A stretch of 43,838 nt of DNA from an uncultured Deferribacteraceae bacterium. Lineage in GTDB: Bacteria; Chrysiogenota; Deferribacteres; CAMZNJ01. Each line of letters opens with the position of its first letter. Position 1 is the stretch's first letter. Both the position numbers and the translations under genes were made by a program. A model generated the notes under the pieces. The model was not told the DNA's origin. It ran no database searches and saw only the letters and a program-made list of their open reading frames with translations. The stretch lies in NCBI GenBank assembly GCA_947313855.1, contig CAMZNS010000022.1:1-43838 (forward strand), given 5' to 3'. Of this stretch, positions 39,320-43,838 are shown piece after piece.

Positions 39320-41914
39320 TCATCCTACAAATGAAAATTCTAGAAGGTGTTTCCATTTTGTTTTTAATGACAGAGCAACAGCCCTGCTACTTATTTTATC
39401 TAAAAACTCATCATCTTTCAAGAGCATTTCGGCGTCCTCCCTTGCATGTTCGAGAATAAGGGCATCAGCAAGGATATCAGCGTATTTAAAGTTTGGTAAT
39501 CCGGATTGATTTATGCCGAAAAAGTCGCCAGCACCGCGTAATTCGAGGTCGATGGCAGCAAGTTTGAATCCGTCGTTGTGGTCGACCATGGCGTCTAGTC
39601 GTCTACGTGATACCTCGCCGATGTTGTCGTCGTGTAGTAGTAGGCAGTGGCTGGGCAAGTTGCTACGCCCCACACGTCCACGCAATTGGTGAAGTTGCGA
39701 CAAGCCGAATCGTTCCGCATGGTTGATCATCATTACGGTGGCGTCTTTCACGTCGACACCCACTTCGACAACGGTAGTGGATACGAGTACCTGTATTGCA
39801 CCGGTGGTAAAGTCGTCAATGAGTTGTCGTTTTTCTGAAGCTTTGAGACGTCCATGCATGAGACCGACGCCGTATTTGCCAAACACCTGCGTCATCTCTT
39901 CGAACCCCTGCTCAGCCGACACAAGGGGTAGGTTTTCGCTTTCGCTGATAAGGGGGTAAACGCAGTAAGCTTTGTGTCCTTTTTCCAGTTCGTCTTTGAG
40001 GATACCGTGGGCACCATGTGTGAACTGACTGTTGAACACTTTTGTTTCGATATGGATTCTGCCGGGTGGCATTTCGTCGATTACAGAGAGATCAAGGTCG
40101 CCGTACATGGCAAGGGCTAGAGTACGTGGTATGGGTGTTGCTGTCATCAGTAGTACGTGTGGGTTGAACCCTTTCGCCATGAGGTTTTTGCGTTGTAAAA
40201 CGCCGAAGCGTTGCTGTTCGTCTACAATTATCATGCCTAGGTTGGCGAACGATACATTCTCTTCTAGTACGGCATGAGTTGCGATTACGAAGTTGATGGC
40301 ACCTGAGGCGATTAGTGTTTTGACGTTCTGTTTCTCTTTGGCACCCATGGATCCTGTGAGCAGCACGCACTCTTCGTTTGTGCCCCCTAGGAATTTTGTA
40401 AGGTTTTTGAAGTGTTGATCGGCTAAGACCTCTGTGGGGGCGATGATGACAGATTGGTAGCCGTTTTGGGCAGCGATCATGCATGTGATGAATGCGACGA
40501 TGGTTTTGCCACTCCCCACATCCCCTTCGAGGAGTCGGTTCATCTGGTGTTTGGAGGAGATGTCTTTGATTATGTTTGCTAAAACGCGACGTTGTGCATC
40601 GGTTAGTGTAAATCCTAGTAGTTTTTTTATCTGTTTTTCGCCATGACTAGACATGGTCATAACTTCGCCACAACTGCTACTGTATCCAACTCGTCTCATG
40701 AGCATCATTAGTTGGTGGTAGAAGAGTTCTTCGTAGATAAAGCGTTTGTAGGCGACGTGTTCGCGATTTAGTATGGTTAGGCAGTTTGCTGTTGTTAGGG
40801 GTTGGTGTAGTGTTTTGAGTGCGTCGTCGAGTTTTGGGAAGTGGTGTTTGTTGCGAATGTGTTCTGGCAGTGTTTCCCCTACTTCCCCTAGGTAGTTGTC
40901 TAGAGCAGTGTTTACGATTCGTGCGTAGGTTGCTTGTTTGACACTTTTGGGTATGGCGTACTTTGCTTTGATGATGTTCATTTCATCGTCTTTGATTATT
41001 CGTGGGTAGAATATTGCATGTCGTCGTGAGTATTCTTTGAGGGTGCCGTAGAGGTTGTAGATTCTGCCCGGTCGGAGCATGGTACGCAGGTAGCCCACAG
41101 AGCCGAACCAAAGTCCTGTAATTGTTTCGCCGGTATAGTTGTGGCTATGACTGTTGTCGGTTGTTTTGGTTCCTACAGCTAGGGTAACGCCCCCTTCGGC
41201 GAATTTGTGGGCAGTGTTGTTCGGCGTGTTGTTCGGCGTGTTGTGGTGGTTGGTGTGTGCGGAGTTGGCTTCAACAGCCACTCGTTGGAATGTTGCGATG
41301 AACATATCTCTGCCATTTCGGGTGCGGATATTTTGTCCGCTGGAGTATTGGACACGGAAAACATGTGGATTTGTGTCCATGGTGTGTGCAATTTCGTTAA
41401 GGGGTGTGGTGGATAGTTCGTGTATTTTGTAGTCTGTTGGCAGGGCATGGAGCACGTCGCCCACTGTTTTCACCCCTATTTCTGCCAATAGCTCCATGGT
41501 TTTGGCACCCGCCCCTGGTGTTTTGGGTATGGGTACGTTCATGATGTCTACTGTGGTGGTGGTATGGGTATCATCGGTATGGGCAACGTTTGGTGTGGGT
41601 GTGTGCCCTAGATTATGGAGCCATGTTTGGTTGAGCAGTTCCGCGAGTCTGTTGGTGTTGTGTCGAAACGATTGAAATTGGTGTTGTGATTTGGGGTTTT
41701 CTTCGAGTAGTAGGTCGATGGTCGCAATTAATTCGGTGTTGGCGGAATTATCGGTGTTGGCGGAATTATCGCCACCGTCGCCACCGTCGCCATCGCGTGC
41801 GACAGCTTTACGTAGCCGAACAAGGTCGTCTCTGTACGATTCTACAAACTTGCTGTAATCCTCTCGTAGCAAGGACAGTACCTGTCGAATGTCCTTATGA
41901 GCCATATTTGTCAT
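39320..41914 (-). CDS. recG: ATP-dependent DNA helicase RecG
   Basis: 864 aa, about 170 longer than E. coli RecG, mainly at the N-terminus. The wedge/OB part is around residues 170-330; the helicase core has LLEGDVGSGKTIVAF (Walker A), VDEQQRFGVLQR, MTATPIPRTLALAM and HQLRGRVGRSNLPSHCLLL, and the C-terminus GAGDFFGINQSGLPNF is RecG-specific. Reverses stalled forks and processes Holliday junctions. The N-terminal extension carries 18-bp and 9-bp in-frame repeats. ATG 41914 has AGGATA upstream. Between the lipoprotein gene and the ftsB-like gene. Confidence 0.97.
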   Translation of the reverse strand: MTNMAHKDIRQVLSLLREDYSKFVESYRDDLVRLRKAVARDGDGGDGGDNSANTDNSANTELIATIDLLLEENPKSQHQFQSFRHNTNRLAELLNQTWLHNLGHTPTPNVAHTDDTHTTTTVDIMNVPIPKTPGAGAKTMELLAEIGVKTVGDVLHALPTDYKIHELSTTPLNEIAHTMDTNPHVFRVQYSSGQNIRTRNGRDMFIATFQRVAVEANSAHTNHHNTPNNTPNNTAHKFAEGGVTLAVGTKTTDNSHSHNYTGETITGLWFGSVGYLRTMLRPGRIYNLYGTLKEYSRRHAIFYPRIIKDDEMNIIKAKYAIPKSVKQATYARIVNTALDNYLGEVGETLPEHIRNKHHFPKLDDALKTLHQPLTTANCLTILNREHVAYKRFIYEELFYHQLMMLMRRVGYSSSCGEVMTMSSHGEKQIKKLLGFTLTDAQRRVLANIIKDISSKHQMNRLLEGDVGSGKTIVAFITCMIAAQNGYQSVIIAPTEVLADQHFKNLTKFLGGTNEECVLLTGSMGAKEKQNVKTLIASGAINFVIATHAVLEENVSFANLGMIIVDEQQRFGVLQRKNLMAKGFNPHVLLMTATPIPRTLALAMYGDLDLSVIDEMPPGRIHIETKVFNSQFTHGAHGILKDELEKGHKAYCVYPLISESENLPLVSAEQGFEEMTQVFGKYGVGLMHGRLKASEKRQLIDDFTTGAIQVLVSTTVVEVGVDVKDATVMMINHAERFGLSQLHQLRGRVGRSNLPSHCLLLHDDNIGEVSRRRLDAMVDHNDGFKLAAIDLELRGAGDFFGINQSGLPNFKYADILADALILEHAREDAEMLLKDDEFLDKISSRAVALSLKTKWKHLLEFSFVG
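41733..41794. repeat. 18-bp and 9-bp tandem repeats in the RecG N-terminal extension
   Basis: Two copies of TCGGTGTTGGCGGAATTA (Asn-Ser-Ala-Asn-Thr-Asp type) followed by copies of GCCACCGTC (Gly-Gly-Asp), all in frame on the minus strand. Confidence 0.92.
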
Positions 41915-41945
41915 GGGACTATCCTATATTATTGCGTAAAATAAA

Positions 41946-43838
41946 TCAATGAAGAGATGCGTAAGGCTCTAGTGTTGCTCCCTGCATGGGAGTGTTTATG
42001 AGGATATACATTGCGTCTTCTTTGGGTGTAGCTTCTTGAAACCCTTTTGTGTTGTAGAAGTAGTATTTTGTTCCGTTTGGGCAATGGTATCCCACCATCC
42101 CTCTTGCGAATACCTCTTTGGGGAATGTGTTGTCCATGGTGCACCCTGCTTCAATATTTGTGTTGTGGATAGGTTGGCGATTATTGAAGCTACTTCGGTT
42201 AGCACTTAGGTTGTAGTAGTAATTCTCCTTGCCGTTGTTGCTGAGGACATAAAGTTGACCGCCATTATTTGGGTTGAATGTTGTATGGTCGGTTATGTTC
42301 ACTTGAATAGTGTCTGCAAGTGGTGTTGAGTTATTGGTTGTGTCCTCGGCAATGCTGGCGTTGAGAAGAAACACGGCGTTCCCTCGACGTAGTAGGGCAA
42401 ACTCTTTGTTGGCAAGGGTTTGAGCATCTGCCACAAGTGTGTACACAAAGTTTGCTGCCATGGTTTGTTCCCATTGTGCGGTTCTTGGGTTGGCAAATTC
42501 CCCCGTGGAAATATTGTAGATACGCCTTACTCGTAGACTGTTTGTCTTTTGTTTGTCGGCAAGGTAGAGCAGGAGAATAGTCTCGTTCACCAATATGTGT
42601 TGATACCAGTGTTTCCCTACCCCCCTCGCTGTTAGTGAGGCATCAAGGCTTCGCTTATCTTTATCGTACAACATGTAGTGCAGGTCACCCGTATTTGAAA
42701 GAATATACGCAGGTAGATTTATCTCATGGGGGTAGAGGAATCGGGCATCGGCTACAGTAAAGTGCTCGCTAGCATGTTCAAATATCGCCCGATAACTAGT
42801 CCGACTCATGGTTATCCCGTAAGAGAAGTTTGAAGCGATACTACGCTCTTCAATGCCGTCGGTGGTGGGGATATAAACTATGTCCGAGCCGTATAAGCTC
42901 TCCACGTCGAGGATATTTTTGGGATCAAACCTGCTTGCACTAGGGGTAACGTTAAAAGATAAAACAAGGTCGGTGTCACGCATGGTAAACTGATTCGAGG
43001 CAGGATCGTCATCCGCACTAAGCGTAAAGGGGAGGGGTATGGTGAAAAGCATAAACCTTACGTCGTCAGTGCCTACTGAGCTGTACAGACCGTAAAACAG
43101 TTTACCATCGTGCACCTTCATGAGTGGTGGCATGTATCCTTGTGCGTCAGTAGTATTGCCATGTCTTAGCTGGAATTTAGACATATTCTCTTGCTCCATG
43201 ACGTTGTAAATATCCCACGGGGTAATGTGGTAGACTTCAGGGGAGTTGCCACTGAGCAGAAGCAGTAACTGTTCATTCGGTTCCCCCTCCCCGTTGCGAT
43301 ACCGTGCTGTTGCAAGGTAATAGTCGCCATCGCGAACCATGTCGTCGATGTATATTGAGTCGATAGCACTAGCATTCGCATCACTAGCATTCGCATCACT
43401 TATTCCAAACCCTGGGGTGGGAGCATTGTAGATAGCCGTTGCAAAGGTTGACTCCTGAATATCAGCCAAAACTACCCCCTGCGAGTTAATCCCCTTGGCG
43501 TAGGTGTAGTGACCGAGACTGTTGCCACGGTTCATCGTATCGTTGGAGGTAGTTGAGGGGATCGGACTGCTAATAAAAAAGCTAGCGGTATAATTGGATG
43601 TGTGTTGGTTGTAGGGTGCTGAAATGCCAAATTGAACAGATAATGTGCGTGAAATATTAAGTACAGGTGCAGGTTTGGTATCGGGTGGGATAACCGGTTG
43701 GTAAGGATCGAGGGGGTCGGGGGGGACGCTATCCTCAGGCGGGCTACTGCCAATCTTCAAGCCCGATCCACAGGCTGTTACGACTACGAGTGTCAACATC
43801 AGCATTAATAGTAATATTGCGATAAGTCTATTTTCTGA
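41946..43838 (-). CDS. Lipoprotein of unknown function (5' end beyond the window)
   Basis: At least 630 aa. The ORF track starts at ATG 43805, but the frame stays open to the window edge and the extra codons (ENRLIAILLL) extend the hydrophobic signal sequence, so the real start is outside. Lipobox VVTAC gives a lipidated Cys; a Pro-rich tether (PPEDSVPPDPLDPYQP) follows. The remainder is beta-rich with repeated tyrosine/aspartate strands (for example YILSNTGDLHYMLYD, LYVLSNNGKENYYYNL), suggesting a beta-propeller-like surface or periplasmic domain. No enzyme motif recognised. Contains two 15-bp repeats (Asp-Ala-Asn-Ala-Ser) at 43367-43396. Ends 32 bp before recG. Confidence 0.8.
   Translation of the reverse strand, partial: SENRLIAILLLMLMLTLVVVTACGSGLKIGSSPPEDSVPPDPLDPYQPVIPPDTKPAPVLNISRTLSVQFGISAPYNQHTSNYTASFFISSPIPSTTSNDTMNRGNSLGHYTYAKGINSQGVVLADIQESTFATAIYNAPTPGFGISDANASDANASAIDSIYIDDMVRDGDYYLATARYRNGEGEPNEQLLLLLSGNSPEVYHITPWDIYNVMEQENMSKFQLRHGNTTDAQGYMPPLMKVHDGKLFYGLYSSVGTDDVRFMLFTIPLPFTLSADDDPASNQFTMRDTDLVLSFNVTPSASRFDPKNILDVESLYGSDIVYIPTTDGIEERSIASNFSYGITMSRTSYRAIFEHASEHFTVADARFLYPHEINLPAYILSNTGDLHYMLYDKDKRSLDASLTARGVGKHWYQHILVNETILLLYLADKQKTNSLRVRRIYNISTGEFANPRTAQWEQTMAANFVYTLVADAQTLANKEFALLRRGNAVFLLNASIAEDTTNNSTPLADTIQVNITDHTTFNPNNGGQLYVLSNNGKENYYYNLSANRSSFNNRQPIHNTNIEAGCTMDNTFPKEVFARGMVGYHCPNGTKYYFYNTKGFQEATPKEDAMYILINTPMQGATLEPYASLH
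43367..43396. repeat. Two 15-bp units in the lipoprotein gene
   Basis: CACTAGCATTCGCAT occurs twice head to tail, coding Asp-Ala-Asn-Ala-Ser on the minus strand. Confidence 0.9.

Noticed and set aside
1-43838. tRNA genes, insertion sequences, prophage or integrase genes
   Set aside because: Intergenic gaps are short and contain no cloverleaf or T-loop I could find; no transposase, integrase or phage protein is coded.

Overview
The window looks like chromosomal DNA of a diderm (Gram-negative-type) bacterium. It carries an MlaFED-type lipid transporter, a lipoprotein with a lipobox, and the futalosine menaquinone enzyme MqnD. Phylum cannot be fixed from this sequence. An atypically long Hfq-like protein (compare the long Hfq I recall from Borrelia) makes a spirochaete-like host one possibility, held with low confidence. 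Almost everything is on the minus strand; only nrdJ and an orphan solute-binding protein are on the plus strand. Sigma70-type promoters with TTGACA-like and TAAAAT/TATAAT-like hexamers 16-17 bp apart can be read in front of several units.

Left end (1-7.6 kb): a type V-B CRISPR-Cas locus, read leftwards as cas12b, a cas4-cas1 fusion, then cas2. Downstream of cas2 there is a minus-strand promoter and about 300 bp rich in inverted repeats, running to the window edge. This is the best candidate for the tracrRNA and/or array leader. No CRISPR array is visible, so it probably lies just outside. The Cas12b is very large (1505 aa).

7.2-11.6 kb: tandem palindromic repeats, a minisatellite that has run into the C-terminus of a TetR regulator, then a class II ribonucleotide reductase (NrdJ) that appears to lack the catalytic Asn-Pro-Cys-Gly-Glu loop. 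11.6-24.8 kb: htpG, a tandem (two-domain) Hfq-like protein, a CoA-disulfide reductase-rhodanese fusion under a palindromic operator, mfd, two unknown proteins, pgi, an iron-type binding protein and mqnD. 24.9-27.9 kb: mlaD (with a beta-rich, possibly outer-membrane C-terminus), mlaF and mlaE. 28.1-36.8 kb: a long leftward gene string pgsA, plsY, ribD, ribE, ribBA, ribH, nusB, unknown, DUF4911-like, yhaM-like, prfB, containing the whole riboflavin pathway core. 36.9-43.8 kb: greA, xseA, an ftsB/divIC-like gene, recG and a lipoprotein gene cut by the window edge.

A feature that cuts across the window is abundant short tandem repeats. Inside genes (cas4-cas1, cas12b, nrdJ, htpG, mfd, ribD twice, recG, lipoprotein) the units are 6, 9, 12, 15 or 18 bp, all multiples of three, and sit in apparent loops or linkers. 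Between genes, units of 8, 13, 17 and 19 bp also occur. Long G/C homopolymers occur in mfd, near the mlaE start and before cas2. Together this suggests ongoing slippage or repeat expansion across the genome, filtered by selection on reading frame.
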